A stretch of 64,000 bases of DNA. Origin: Anaerolineales bacterium. Lineage in GTDB: Bacteria > Chloroflexota > Anaerolineae > 4572-78 > J111. Below, piece by piece: positions 1 to 9,303 of the stretch. The position numbers and the translations under genes are program-made. The notes beneath the pieces were generated by a model that saw only the letters and a list, made by a program, of their open reading frames with translations, did not search any database and was not told the DNA's origin. The first letter of the stretch is position 1; each line of letters begins with the position of its first letter. Location: the NCBI GenBank assembly GCA_020634855.1, contig JACKAU010000003.1, forward strand, positions 868,001-932,000, read 5' to 3'.

Positions 1-153
1 GGCACCCATTACAAAGAGAGGCGCCTTGAACGGCGCGCTGTTTTCGTTATAGATGAAGCCGGCGTAGTGCAATACGTCGAATATCTCCCCGAGATTTCCC
101 AACCCCCCGATTATGATGCAGCGCTGGCGGTTTTGAAGAAATTGGCTAGCTAA
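1..153 (+). CDS. tpx: Thiol peroxidase (Tpx), C-terminal end only
   Basis: The frame is open from the first base and ends in TAA at 151-153. The 50 visible residues contain RAVFVIDEAGVVQYVEYL and then PEISQPPDYDAALAVLKKL. This matches the last strand and helix of 2-Cys thiol peroxidases, in which a 'RAVFVLDENGKV..' stretch precedes 'EI..EPDYEAAL..LK'. Tpx reduces hydrogen and alkyl peroxides in the cytoplasm using thioredoxin. The peroxidatic and resolving cysteines lie upstream of the window, so activity cannot be judged here. A strong hairpin terminator follows 17 bases after the stop, so this is the end of a transcript. Confidence 0.8.
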   Translation, partial: GTHYKERRLERRAVFVIDEAGVVQYVEYLPEISQPPDYDAALAVLKKLAS

Positions 154-170
154 CCGCTGCCTCTGATATT

Positions 171-202
171 AAAAAGCCCCCTTTTGGTAAGGGGGCTTTT
201 TA
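171..202 (+). terminator. Rho-independent terminator after tpx
   Basis: AAAAAGCCCCC and GGGGGCTTTTT pair around a short loop and end in a T run. The A and T flanks make it usable in both directions, so it may also stop the converging minus-strand LPXTG gene, which ends at 239. Confidence 0.85.
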
Positions 203-238
203 ATGTGATGAGCAGATTAGTTCTTAAGTTGCTGCCGG

Positions 239-1264
239 TTAATGTTTAGTTGAGTCGCGATGCTCGGTATAGACATAAGCGAGTGTTTTTCGCAGTAAAA
301 CCAGAACCAAACTGAGGGTCACCAATACCAGACCGCCCAAGATGATCAGCACGGGGCTGATGCCACTCTTTTCTCCACCGGTTTGCGGTAAGCTATTGGG
401 CGACTCCGGTGTCGGCGCGGCGGGATCGGCGGCCATAGTATCCGATGTTGGGGTTGGTGTTGCGTTTTCGACCGTGGTCGTTACAGTAGATGTCGCTGTG
501 ATCTCGACGGTAGTGGTCATCTCCGGGGTCACTGTCAACAACGGTTCAACAGTGGCATCTAAAACTTCACTCGTCGGTTCGACAGTTGGCTCATCCGTAG
601 GTGTTGTTTGTTGCTCAGGAATAGCGGCGTAGGCGACCATGTCTTGCTCTGCATCGCTGGTCGATTCAAAAACCAGACCAAAGGGGAAGTAAACCGTCAA
701 TTCCTGATCGGTGTTGTTAACAATATTGAGCGTGCCTTGACCTCGATAAGGTTCATCTTCCTCAGTTGGCAAGGAAACATCCATCGCTGCAAAGTCTTCA
801 CTGCTCAGGCTAATCGAACCATCGGCTACCGCTTGGTCTAAGGCCACGCCTTCGGGATCAATGGGAGCCAGCGAAATATTGGCTGCTTGATCCAGCAGTT
901 GTTGGGCTTCATCATGATTGACTTCACTTTGATCAAAAGCCCAACCCCCTTCAACCTGATGCCAAATGGCTAATTGGGTTTGAAGCGGGCTTGACTCGAC
1001 GGTACCATCTTCAATAGCAGTTTTAAGAACTCGTAAGACATCGTCTGAAGCTCGTCCATTAGGAGTGCTTAATTGAGCGGGAAAGGCCTTGTTAACCTCT
1101 AGGCAAAATGTATCAAATTGGATTGAGGTTTCCCCCCCGGCTGGAATAGTAACACTGACTTCCTCATACTCTGACTGTTGAGCTTGAGCCATAGTCGCCG
1201 GCAGAATAAGACCAAAAAATAACAATAATAGTATTACACCGACGCCGTACTTTCGCGATTGCAT
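239..1264 (-). CDS. Secreted surface protein with LPXTG-like sorting signal
   Basis: This encodes a 341-residue protein of unknown function. I place the start at ATG 1264 because AGGAGG sits just upstream; the reading frame continues another 33 codons upstream but lacks a better site. It has a signal peptide of about 30 residues ending near MAQAQQ, then a globular domain of about 200 residues with no family I recognise. A Thr/Pro/Glu/Ser-rich stalk of about 80 residues follows. The protein ends in LPQTGG, a hydrophobic segment, and a positively charged tail. LPXTG plus membrane segment plus basic tail is the classic sortase substrate layout, which suggests covalent anchoring or at least membrane retention. 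No sortase gene is in the window. The gene converges on tpx and is probably monocistronic. Confidence 0.7.
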   Translation of the reverse strand: MQSRKYGVGVILLLLFFGLILPATMAQAQQSEYEEVSVTIPAGGETSIQFDTFCLEVNKAFPAQLSTPNGRASDDVLRVLKTAIEDGTVESSPLQTQLAIWHQVEGGWAFDQSEVNHDEAQQLLDQAANISLAPIDPEGVALDQAVADGSISLSSEDFAAMDVSLPTEEDEPYRGQGTLNIVNNTDQELTVYFPFGLVFESTSDAEQDMVAYAAIPEQQTTPTDEPTVEPTSEVLDATVEPLLTVTPEMTTTVEITATSTVTTTVENATPTPTSDTMAADPAAPTPESPNSLPQTGGEKSGISPVLIILGGLVLVTLSLVLVLLRKTLAYVYTEHRDSTKH

Positions 1265-1513
1265 TAAAATCCTCCTATTTGTTGTTATGAAGAGCCACAA
1301 AAAGAGTGGCAGTAAAAGATTTGGCTGACTAATCCAGCAAGATGTGGCCACATTTCCTTGCATAGCGTTGAACTATAACCAGTTTAAGCGCATTTACAGC
1401 GACTAACCATACTCGTACGAGTGATTTCTTAAAATATGATAGAGCTATTTATGCCTTGTCATTTATAACTCTATCGAATGCGCGTCCAGTTCTTTCCTTA
1501 CCCATCTTAACCA

Positions 1514-1551
1514 AAAAAAGCAACGCCGAATAAATTCGACGTTGCTTTAGA
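1514..1551 (-). terminator. Terminator of the AP2-like gene
   Basis: AAAGCAACG-CGAA pairs with TTCG-CGTTGCTTT around a TAAA loop with one internal mismatch. Read on the minus strand it is followed by seven Ts, so it terminates the minus-strand gene ending at 1641. The rest of the 1265-1640 gap holds the upstream region of the LPXTG gene, and I see nothing else in it. Confidence 0.7.
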
Positions 1552-1640
1552 TGGTATTTTGGATTTGATGCCGTCTCAATCAAACATTAGAGTAATTTAC
1601 AATTGTTTCAGAGAGAAGCGACAAGTCGCACTTTCATGCG

Positions 1641-2189
1641 TTAGACCCCATCGTAATATTCTTCAAAAAATTCCTTGATAGCAGTTTCCCCATTATCCGC
1701 GGCTTGTTCCCACATCTCGCGAAACTCGATGGCCAATCGCCGAGCCTCTTCCTCACCGTGCGAGCTGACATAAAAGCGTTTAGTCCATCTGTTGCGCTGA
1801 CCGTCGGGGCCAAGTGGGCAAAACGCGCCCCAATATTCCTGTTTTTTGCCGGTCTGCCCATGATAAGCGTGGGTGCGAAAGACGCCGGTGCGGCCGCTGG
1901 TATTATTAGCCTGCAACTTGCCTTTCATCAAAACATAGCGGGGACAAGGATGATCGTGCTCGCGTGGTAGATACTCTCGCGTTTGACGACATTCCTTCAG
2001 GTACACCTGGGCGGCATCGCAGGCTTTTTCTGCCCCACCGTACAAATTATCACTGAACAGCTTGGAGTGATATTTTCTCGGCTCGCCGGTAGGAAAACGA
2101 ACTTGCCAGCCATGCGTACCTTTTGAGGGTAAATGCTTGGGTTGATCAATCCTGATAATATAACCGTATTCTCTGCCGTTATTCTCCAT
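1641..2189 (-). CDS. Tandem AP2-like DNA-binding protein
   Basis: A 182-residue soluble protein. The chosen start is ATG 2189; a GTG three codons earlier (2198) is also possible. Two similar halves are visible. The first, about residues 20-70, has HGWQVRFP, then KLFSD and an acidic/Ala helix. The second, about residues 95-160, has NTSGRTGVFR, then YWGAFCP, a KRFYVSSHGEEEARRLA stretch and a helix. The pattern of three strands followed by an Ala/Glu-rich helix, with an N-T-S-G..GV entry, resembles bacterial AP2/ERF domains. Those occur in homing endonucleases and small regulators. No HNH or other nuclease motif is visible. The gene is alone, with its own terminator. AP2 is my best reading; a different small beta-alpha DNA-binding fold is possible. 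Confidence 0.5.
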   Translation of the reverse strand: MENNGREYGYIIRIDQPKHLPSKGTHGWQVRFPTGEPRKYHSKLFSDNLYGGAEKACDAAQVYLKECRQTREYLPREHDHPCPRYVLMKGKLQANNTSGRTGVFRTHAYHGQTGKKQEYWGAFCPLGPDGQRNRWTKRFYVSSHGEEEARRLAIEFREMWEQAADNGETAIKEFFEEYYDGV

Positions 2190-2317
2190 AATTTCCACAC
2201 TGAAACTAATTGAATTTGATGAAACAGATGAAACAAAAGTAAGTTATTGATCGCTAATGCAACCAAATAATATACAAACTTTCCGATTTTCTCAAATTTG
2301 GGAATCAGGCAGAGATT

Positions 2318-4570
2318 TTAGCGGCGGCGGCGCAGCACAAACTGGTACCAGAAAAAGCCGGCGATTACTACCAGACTTAAAATCCCCCAGGGTAAATCGC
2401 TCCAACCAAAGCTGTCGTTGTCATTGTCGCCGGGTTCCAGCAGCGATGGATCAGGCGTGCCGCGTGCCGCCAGTAAAGCGGCCGAGGTGGCGTCGTAGAT
2501 CGACGTTGCCGTCGGTGCGAACGTGGGCTGCTCCAACGGCAGGGGCGTCGGTGTGGGGGTTATCGTGGCATCGGGTGTGGCCGACGCCGTGGGGGTTGGC
2601 GTACCCAGCCCAAAAATAGGTACTGTGGCCAGGTCGCCCTCAAATTCAACAAATTCGCCGGCCACCCAGGCCTGATCGTCCGGCCCGCCGGCAAATTCAA
2701 CCAGCCACCAGTCGCCATCTTCACTGACGGCCAGGACATCGGCGGTTTCACCCTGATACAACGCGCCGACCACCGTACCGTCCAACGACGGCTCATCGCG
2801 GACATTGATGGCGTCCGTGGCTTCAATCGAGCCGGCTACGCGAGGGACGGTCGGCGTCGGGGTAATCGACTCATCCGCCGTCTCTTCCGTCGCTTCGACT
2901 ACCGGCAGGCTGTCCAGGTCGCCCTCCAGTTCCACCACAATGGCGGCTACCCAGCCCCGGCCATTCGGCCCGGCCTCGAACGCGATCTCCCACCAATCGC
3001 CCGTTTGATCCGTGCCGATAACCGCCACCTCGGTGTCCTCGTCGAGCCGCCCTAGCAGGTCGGCATCAAGACTGGGATCGCTGCGCACATTCACTCCGCC
3101 CTCCGGCACAATGATCACGGCGCTCTCTGCCGGCGTTGCCGTCGCCGTGGGTTCTTCAATAACAGCCTCTTCCGTCGATGCCGCATCAACCGCTTCTTCC
3201 GATTCAGCTTCGGTCTCGCCCTCACTGGCCGCCGTAGCTTCGGTTTCGACCGGGGCCGTCTCAGGCTCGACGACAGGTACGTCCGCTACCTCACCCACAA
3301 ACTCGACCACTTCGCCGGAAACCCAGCCCTGACCTTCGGGTGCGGGGGTGAACTCCACCAACCACCAATCGGCGGCCTCAGTCCGGCCGATAACCGAGGC
3401 GGTCTGGCCGGCATCCAAACGCCCGACCGTCTCAAAATCGGTGTCAGGGCCGCTCCGCACGTTGGTAATGGCCGCCGTTTCGATGTAGGGGCCATCAGGT
3501 GGCTGCGACTGCGCGGCGGCGACCTCAGCCGGAGTACTTTGGCTCTCGACCTCGCTCGCTGGTGCGCCGCTGTCCTGAGCCGGTTGAGACGCCACCTGAA
3601 GCGGAGCCGGCTCCGGCGGCGGGCTGCCGCGCAGTTCCGTCACCATTTCACGGGTTACATCAAGATAGAGATTACCGTAGCTAGCGCTCGGCTCAAGTTG
3701 GGTGCCTTCTAGCCATTCGTTAAAACTGGTAATGATCACCATATCGGGCTGGCTAGCTATAGCGCCGCGCCACGTGGTCCGCAAGTAATCGCCACCCTGA
3801 CGCGACACCGCAAAAGCATTACTACGTGGCAGGTTCGTGTCGTTGTAGCCGGGCATGGCCGTCGCCACCCACAACCGATCGACCTGGTTTTCGGCTTCAT
3901 AGCTGCGCACCCGGTCGCCCCACCGGGCCAGTTGGTCGGCCGGCGAGCCGGCCCAGGCAATGTTGTAGAGATGGTGGCCGTCGAAAACCGACTGGTAAGC
4001 CAGGTCCGTACCTTCGGCAATCCAAACCGTGTCATGATTGGGATCGACCTGACTGCGAATGCCGGCCCAGGTCTCAACCGAATACTGCTGCTGCCGCCAG
4101 AAAAAGATGACCGGTTTGCCTTGGTATCGCAGGTAAGCCGGATGCTGAGCATGGGTGGCGATCAGGGTTCCCAACGCTTGAGAGACCGCGCCGCTGCTGC
4201 CCAAAAAGGGGCTGGTCACTTCCAAATCGACCGCCGCTTTGAAGCCTCTGGCCGCGGCAATATCGAGCAGCGTGCGAAAATTGGTTTCGGTCTGGTTGTT
4301 TTCCACCTGCGGCCCGTACCATGACTGCACCAGCGCATCGATGCCTGCGCCCTGCGCTTGGGCCACGTGTCGCTCAATCACGGCCGGATCGGTCGAATTA
4401 TACGGCTGGGCCGGCAGATCAACCGATTGGCCGGAACTCCAGGTATTTTGATCGAACCAGGCGTAATAAAACGCCAACACCAGCGGCGGCTCCTGCGCCA
4501 TCGCCGGTGGCGTAGCCGGTCTAAGGAGGAGAAAAATGGATAACAAAAGCATAGTTAAGACGTATTTCAT
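2318..4570 (-). CDS. Secreted GH99-like protein with three SH3b domains and C-terminal membrane anchor
   Basis: A 750-residue protein. A TTG precedes the ATG at 4570, and AGG lies about ten bases upstream of it. Residues 1-27 are a signal peptide. Residues 28-310 resemble the GH99/WbsX-like (endo-alpha-mannosidase-like) barrel: LVLAFYYAW at the first strand, then SWYGP, VIFFWR and ITSFNEWLEG. Three bacterial SH3 domains follow, at roughly 365-430, 490-560 and 580-650. Each has an INVR..PS/D start, a DWW(L/E)(V/I) centre and a GWV/AWV end, and they are separated by acidic Thr/Pro-rich linkers. The C-terminus has one transmembrane helix and RRRR, so the protein is probably displayed outside and tethered. 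A polysaccharide-acting role is inferred. It is divergent from the CotH operon and shares a 156-bp intergenic region with it. Confidence 0.65.
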   Translation of the reverse strand: MKYVLTMLLLSIFLLLRPATPPAMAQEPPLVLAFYYAWFDQNTWSSGQSVDLPAQPYNSTDPAVIERHVAQAQGAGIDALVQSWYGPQVENNQTETNFRTLLDIAAARGFKAAVDLEVTSPFLGSSGAVSQALGTLIATHAQHPAYLRYQGKPVIFFWRQQQYSVETWAGIRSQVDPNHDTVWIAEGTDLAYQSVFDGHHLYNIAWAGSPADQLARWGDRVRSYEAENQVDRLWVATAMPGYNDTNLPRSNAFAVSRQGGDYLRTTWRGAIASQPDMVIITSFNEWLEGTQLEPSASYGNLYLDVTREMVTELRGSPPPEPAPLQVASQPAQDSGAPASEVESQSTPAEVAAAQSQPPDGPYIETAAITNVRSGPDTDFETVGRLDAGQTASVIGRTEAADWWLVEFTPAPEGQGWVSGEVVEFVGEVADVPVVEPETAPVETEATAASEGETEAESEEAVDAASTEEAVIEEPTATATPAESAVIIVPEGGVNVRSDPSLDADLLGRLDEDTEVAVIGTDQTGDWWEIAFEAGPNGRGWVAAIVVELEGDLDSLPVVEATEETADESITPTPTVPRVAGSIEATDAINVRDEPSLDGTVVGALYQGETADVLAVSEDGDWWLVEFAGGPDDQAWVAGEFVEFEGDLATVPIFGLGTPTPTASATPDATITPTPTPLPLEQPTFAPTATSIYDATSAALLAARGTPDPSLLEPGDNDNDSFGWSDLPWGILSLVVIAGFFWYQFVLRRRR

Positions 4571-4726
4571 CAATATCTACCTAAAAGCGTTTATGACGTT
4601 GGTGAGTCATGAGCCAAAAAGTATAACATGCAAAGATATGAAATGGAAAAGTCATTGCGCTTTCCTTTGCCCAAATTATCGAATCAAGTACACTAAACTC
4701 CATAAAATTGACCCATCTCATGAGCC

Positions 4727-7597
4727 ATGACTAGACGCAGACACAAATACATTTTTTGGGGCGTAATTGCCGCCTGTCTTTTATTTGGCTTGGGCCGTTA
4801 TTTACTGACCCCGGCCATTCAAGTCTTCTCCGGCGACGTCGTCATCAACGAGTTTCTGGCCTCCAACGGGCTGGGCCTGACCGATGAGGACGGCGACTCA
4901 TCCGACTGGATCGAACTGTACAACCGGGGCGACCAGCCCGTCAACCTGTCCGGCTGGTCGCTGACCGATGATCCGGACCTGCCGGAAAAATGGCCCCTGC
5001 CTAATATCACCCTGCCCGCCGGCGACTATCTGCTCGTCTTTGCTTCCGGCAAAAATCGGCACGAACTCCGACCCGGCGCTTATCTGCATACCAACTTCCG
5101 CCTGAGCAGCGACGGTGGTTTTCTAGGGTTGTATCGCGTCCTCGACCAACGATTTATCGATCAGGTCGAACCGGACTATCCTGAGCAATGGCGCGATATA
5201 TCCTACGGCCGCACCGAAAATGGCGACGCCTTAGTCTATCTCGATCCGCCAACACCGGGCCGCGCCAACACCGAATCCCAGGCCTGGGCCGGCCAGGTCG
5301 CGCCGGTCGCGTTTAGCGTGACTCGGGGTTTCTTCGATTCACCTTTTACCGTTTCGCTGACGACCACCACCCCCGGCGCGTCGATTCGCTACACCCTCGA
5401 CGGCAGCGATCCCACTTCGGACAGCGGCTTACTCTACACCGGGCCGATAGCCATCGACACGACCTCTTTTCTCCGGGCTTTCGCGGCCAAACCGGGGCTG
5501 TTGCCCTCGGCGGCTGAAACCCACACCTACCTCTTTCTCGATGACGTCATCCGCCAGCCGTCTAATCCGCCCGGCTTTCCGGTGGGAGCCGATTACGCAA
5601 TGGATGATCGGGTGGTCGATGATCCGCGCTACAGCCAAGCCATTGAACAGGCATTGCGGTCGATCCCGACGATTTCGCTGGTGTCGGATGCTAAAAATCT
5701 CGACATCTACCAAAACCCAGAGGAGCGCGGCGTGGCCTGGGAGCGCCCCATTTCAGTCGAAGTGATCGATCCGGCGGTTGAGCAGCGCAATTTTCAGGTC
5801 AACACCGGCATCCGCATTCAGGGCGGCGTGGGCCGGGTTAAAGTTTATCCCAAACATTCGTTTCGACTCTTTTTCAAACAGGGCTATGGCTCCACCAAAT
5901 TGGAGCAGCCTTTTTTCGCCGACTCGCCCGTGGAAGCGTTTGATACGTTGGTGCTACGCGGTGGCGTGAATCGGACTTTTGCCGGTTATCCCGGTTTGGG
6001 TGATCGACCGGCAGATCTACGACTGACCACCTACGCCCGCGATGAGTGGCTGCGGGCTTCGCAGATTGCGATGTCAGGCGTGGGTTCGCACGGCGCGTTT
6101 GTGCATCTGTACCTCAACGGACTGTACTGGGGGTTGTACAATGTGGTCGAGCGGCCCGACGCTTCGTTTGCTTCGGCCTATTTCGGCGGTGAGCGCGAGG
6201 ATTGGTTTGTCGCCAACCATTCCGGGCCGGTCAGCGGCGACAGCCAGCGGTTCGACGCGCTGCATGCCTTGGCGCGAGAAGGTAACCTGGCCGATCCCGA
6301 CAATTACGCCGCCGTGGCTGAACTGCTGGATATCGAAGAGTTCGCCGACTATCTCATCCTCAACTTTTATGCCGGCAACACTGACTGGGGGCATAACAAC
6401 TGGTACGCCGCCGTCCATAATCCGGACGGGCGGGTCAAATATTTTGTCTGGGACGGCGAAAAAACCTGGTTCAACGGCGCCGACATTTACCTGGGCAAAG
6501 AAACGTTCGGTGGCCGGCGCAACCTAACCAAGCGACTAACCAAAGCGCTCATGGAAAATCCCGATTTTCGGCTGACGTTGGCCGACCGCATGTACAAACA
6601 TCTCTTCAACGACGGCGCGCTGACCGAAGCTAACGCCCAAGCTCGCTGGCTGGAGATCACCCAACCATTGGAACAGGCCATCATCGGCGAGTCGGCCCGC
6701 TGGGGCGATGTCGTGTTCGATCCGCCGCTGACGCAAGCGGATTGGCAAATCGCCCAACAGGATGTTCTCAACCAAATGGACGGCAACGTGGCCAAGTTAA
6801 TCGACCAGGCGCGCCGGACCGGTTACTATCCGGCCATCGATCCACCCACGTTTGACCCACGCGGCGGCCTGGTAGCGCCCAGTTCAGAATTGACCCTGAT
6901 TCCACCGGCATCGGGCCAGGGCCAACTCTATTACACCCTCGATGGCTCTGATCCGCGCCAGGCGGTCAGTGGGGCAGTAGCCCCCCAGGCCGTTCGCTAC
7001 GATGCGCCGCTGGTCTTGACCACCACCACTCGCCTCAAGGCCCGCACGTTCCACAACGGCGTCTGGAGCGCCCTGGCCGAAACAGCCTACCGGGTGATCG
7101 ACCGGCCTAATCCGCTCCAAATTACCGAACTGATGTACCACCCGCCCGAAGGCGGCGATTACGAATTCCTGGAGGTGAAGAACAACGGCAGCGATGCGGT
7201 CAGTTTGGCCAATGCCTCGTTTGAGGGCATTCGCTACACTTTTCCGCCCAACACGCCGCCGCTTTTGCCCGGCGAGTTCATCGTGCTGGCTCGCAACGCC
7301 GCTGCTTTTGCCGAAAAGTATCCCGACGCCCCGTTGTTTGGTACGTACCAAGGTCAACTCTCCAATGATGGCGAGGCCGTTATTTTACGTGATTTTCAGG
7401 GGGAGGTTATGGCGACCGTAGACTATGACGATGATCGGGGCTGGCCGGTCAGCCCCGATGGCCGGGGCGACTCGCTGGTGCTGGTCGATCCGGAGGGCGA
7501 CCCGAATTCGCCGCGCAGTTGGCGGGCTAGCGCTAATCTGGGCGGTTCGCCGGGTGAGGATGATCCGCAGAGCATGCCAACCGGTTGGAATCCATAA
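4727..7597 (+). CDS. CotH kinase-family surface protein with lamin-tail and chitobiase-C-like domains
   Basis: A 956-residue protein with an N-terminal signal anchor (residues 8-27). Domains in order: a lamin-tail domain at about 35-180 (VINEFLASNG, DWIELYNRG, LSGWSLTDD); a chitobiase/hexosaminidase-C-like beta-sandwich at about 200-270 (IRYTLDGSDP); a CotH kinase domain at about 310-700 (RLFFKQGYG, DEWLRASQ, LYLNGLYWGLYNVVERPD, VWDGEKTW); a second chitobiase-C-like domain at about 705-790 (LYYTLDGSDP); and a second lamin-tail domain at about 795-940 (QITELMYHP). CotH proteins are atypical protein kinases known from spore coats, and related ones occur in non-sporulating bacteria. The gene abuts the VTC gene with no gap (stop ends 7597, next ATG 7598). 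It is therefore the first gene of a CotH–VTC–DUF4956 operon, and coupled translation is likely. Confidence 0.85.
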   Translation: MTRRRHKYIFWGVIAACLLFGLGRYLLTPAIQVFSGDVVINEFLASNGLGLTDEDGDSSDWIELYNRGDQPVNLSGWSLTDDPDLPEKWPLPNITLPAGDYLLVFASGKNRHELRPGAYLHTNFRLSSDGGFLGLYRVLDQRFIDQVEPDYPEQWRDISYGRTENGDALVYLDPPTPGRANTESQAWAGQVAPVAFSVTRGFFDSPFTVSLTTTTPGASIRYTLDGSDPTSDSGLLYTGPIAIDTTSFLRAFAAKPGLLPSAAETHTYLFLDDVIRQPSNPPGFPVGADYAMDDRVVDDPRYSQAIEQALRSIPTISLVSDAKNLDIYQNPEERGVAWERPISVEVIDPAVEQRNFQVNTGIRIQGGVGRVKVYPKHSFRLFFKQGYGSTKLEQPFFADSPVEAFDTLVLRGGVNRTFAGYPGLGDRPADLRLTTYARDEWLRASQIAMSGVGSHGAFVHLYLNGLYWGLYNVVERPDASFASAYFGGEREDWFVANHSGPVSGDSQRFDALHALAREGNLADPDNYAAVAELLDIEEFADYLILNFYAGNTDWGHNNWYAAVHNPDGRVKYFVWDGEKTWFNGADIYLGKETFGGRRNLTKRLTKALMENPDFRLTLADRMYKHLFNDGALTEANAQARWLEITQPLEQAIIGESARWGDVVFDPPLTQADWQIAQQDVLNQMDGNVAKLIDQARRTGYYPAIDPPTFDPRGGLVAPSSELTLIPPASGQGQLYYTLDGSDPRQAVSGAVAPQAVRYDAPLVLTTTTRLKARTFHNGVWSALAETAYRVIDRPNPLQITELMYHPPEGGDYEFLEVKNNGSDAVSLANASFEGIRYTFPPNTPPLLPGEFIVLARNAAAFAEKYPDAPLFGTYQGQLSNDGEAVILRDFQGEVMATVDYDDDRGWPVSPDGRGDSLVLVDPEGDPNSPRSWRASANLGGSPGEDDPQSMPTGWNP

Positions 7598-8356
7598 ATG
7601 CGCCTCAAACAGTTTAGCCGCTACGAACTTAAATATCTCTTGACCCAACAGCAGCATGATGACTTTGTCGATATCCTGCCCAACTATCTCGAGCCGGATA
7701 CCAGCGGCGACGCCCACGGCCGCTATACCATCACCAGCCTCTACTACGACTCTGACGATTATCGGGCTTATTGGGATAAAATCGAGGGGCATAAATTTCG
7801 GCGTAAAGTGCGTATCCGGGTCTACGGCCAGGAAACAGTCACCCCCGACACCCGCTGTTTTGTGGAGATCAAGCAGCGCATCAACAAAACGCTGCAAAAG
7901 AAACGGGTGGTGATGACCTACGCCTCCGCCGAAGCGTTATGCGGCCACGGCGAGTCGATTCCAGAGGAAGACGATCTGTCGGCCACGGATCGTGACATTG
8001 TCAGCGAAATTCGCTACCTGCAAGCCACGCTGCAATTACAGCCGGCCTGCATTGTGAGTTACGACCGCCGGGCCTTTGACGGCAGCGATTATGAAGACGG
8101 CCTGCGCATCACCTTCGATACCAATCTCAAAGGCCGCACCCACGATTTGTCGCTGCTGTCAACCGGGGTCGCCGCCAACCAGTTCTTTGTGCCGCCGGAA
8201 TGGTGCGTCATGGAAATCAAAGTTAACTATCGCGTGCCTTACTGGTTAACGGAGATGATCGGCCACTACCGCTTTACCTTGCGGCGGATCAGCAAATATT
8301 GCGCCGCTCTGGAACAGTCGAAATCGCTGCTGCAAACCCAGCGAATTATTTATTGA
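7598..8356 (+). CDS. VTC-domain polyphosphate polymerase-like protein
   Basis: A 252-residue soluble protein built from one VTC domain. It opens with RYELKYLL, the family's first basic strand. It then shows SLYYDSDDYRAY, RRKVRIRVYG, CFVEIKQRINKT and, near the end, VMEIKVNYRVPYW. These alternating Arg/Lys and Glu positions line the tunnel that binds phosphate and metal in the yeast Vtc4 polyphosphate polymerase. Bacterial relatives regularly sit beside CotH and DUF4956 genes, as here. A polymerase or inorganic (poly)phosphate-binding role is inferred from the family and has not been shown for this subgroup. Confidence 0.85.
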   Translation: MRLKQFSRYELKYLLTQQQHDDFVDILPNYLEPDTSGDAHGRYTITSLYYDSDDYRAYWDKIEGHKFRRKVRIRVYGQETVTPDTRCFVEIKQRINKTLQKKRVVMTYASAEALCGHGESIPEEDDLSATDRDIVSEIRYLQATLQLQPACIVSYDRRAFDGSDYEDGLRITFDTNLKGRTHDLSLLSTGVAANQFFVPPEWCVMEIKVNYRVPYWLTEMIGHYRFTLRRISKYCAALEQSKSLLQTQRIIY

Positions 8357-8365
8357 GGTCATAGG

Positions 8366-9058
8366 ATGGATTTTTCGAGCTTCTTGAACGCTTTGCAAGA
8401 CAACACCGATGTCTTTAACACCAGCGATATCATGTTTAGCATCATCATCAGTTTTCTGCTGGCGCTGATTATTGCTTATGTTTATAAAATCACCTACAAA
8501 GGCGTCTCGTATACCCAATCTTACGTCCATACGCTGATTATGATGACCATGGTCGTGGCAGTGATCATGCTCATCATCGGCTCGAACATTGCCCGCGCCT
8601 TTTCGCTGGTCGGGGCGTTATCGATCATCCGTTTTCGGAATGCGGTTAAAGACACGCGGGATGTCGGTTACATCTTCTTTGCGATGGCCGTCGGGATGGC
8701 AGCCGGGACACGTTTTTACCTGGTGGCCGTCATCACCACACTGATGATCGGTTTTGTTATGTGGGGCCTGACAACCCTTAATATGTTCGCCAAAGACGTC
8801 CGAGAGCAAATCCTCAAAATCCGCGTCACGCCCGATATGCGGCCGGAGGTGCTGTTTGAACGGGTGTTTGATCGCTATTTGGCGCGCTACAACCTGATCG
8901 CCACCGAGACGGTTCAGGCCGGCACGTTGGTCGAACTGGTCTATGGCATCGAGCTAAAAAACCCGAATGACGCCCCGGATTTGATGCAGGCGTTGAGTCA
9001 GTTAAATAACAACAACAAGGTAGCCCTGGTCACGGGCCATCACGAAGTGGATTTATAA
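8366..9058 (+). CDS. DUF4956 membrane protein
   Basis: A 230-residue protein. It has about four transmembrane segments between residues 25 and 140, then a cytoplasmic alpha/beta domain of about 90 residues. The DUF4956 signature is clear: SLVGALSIIRFRNAVKDTRD, followed by DVGYIFFAMAVGMAAG. It starts nine bases after the VTC stop and so belongs to the same transcript. Its function is unknown. Constant company with VTC and CotH proteins suggests a membrane partner that channels or couples a phosphate-containing product, which is inference. Confidence 0.85.
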   Translation: MDFSSFLNALQDNTDVFNTSDIMFSIIISFLLALIIAYVYKITYKGVSYTQSYVHTLIMMTMVVAVIMLIIGSNIARAFSLVGALSIIRFRNAVKDTRDVGYIFFAMAVGMAAGTRFYLVAVITTLMIGFVMWGLTTLNMFAKDVREQILKIRVTPDMRPEVLFERVFDRYLARYNLIATETVQAGTLVELVYGIELKNPNDAPDLMQALSQLNNNNKVALVTGHHEVDL

Positions 9059-9064
9059 GGGCCA

Positions 9065-9149
9065 AGACCTGACAGATTTTCAAACATCAGCTTGAACCTA
9101 ACAATTTTTCCAACCGGATGAGGTCGTTAGTCGAAAATCTGTCAGGTCT
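9065..9149. repeat. Inverted repeat with 17-bp perfect arms
   Basis: AGACCTGACAGATTTTC (9065-9081) is exactly repeated in inverse at 9133-9149, with a 51-bp centre. It lies just after the DUF4956 gene and has no following T run, so it looks more like a dispersed palindromic repeat than a terminator. A further CTGACAGATCG half-copy occurs at 9160. Confidence 0.75.
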
Positions 9150-9303
9150 AGTCTAAATACTGACAGATCGTGATATTTTCCTTTGACATCGAGCCAACTC
9201 CCTGATACCATACTCATTATTCCGAATTGATAAAACGATCTGTACAAATTCAACGTGCTATGCTAAAATAGGGTTGATTATGTAAAGCAAAGGAAAGAGG
9301 ATT

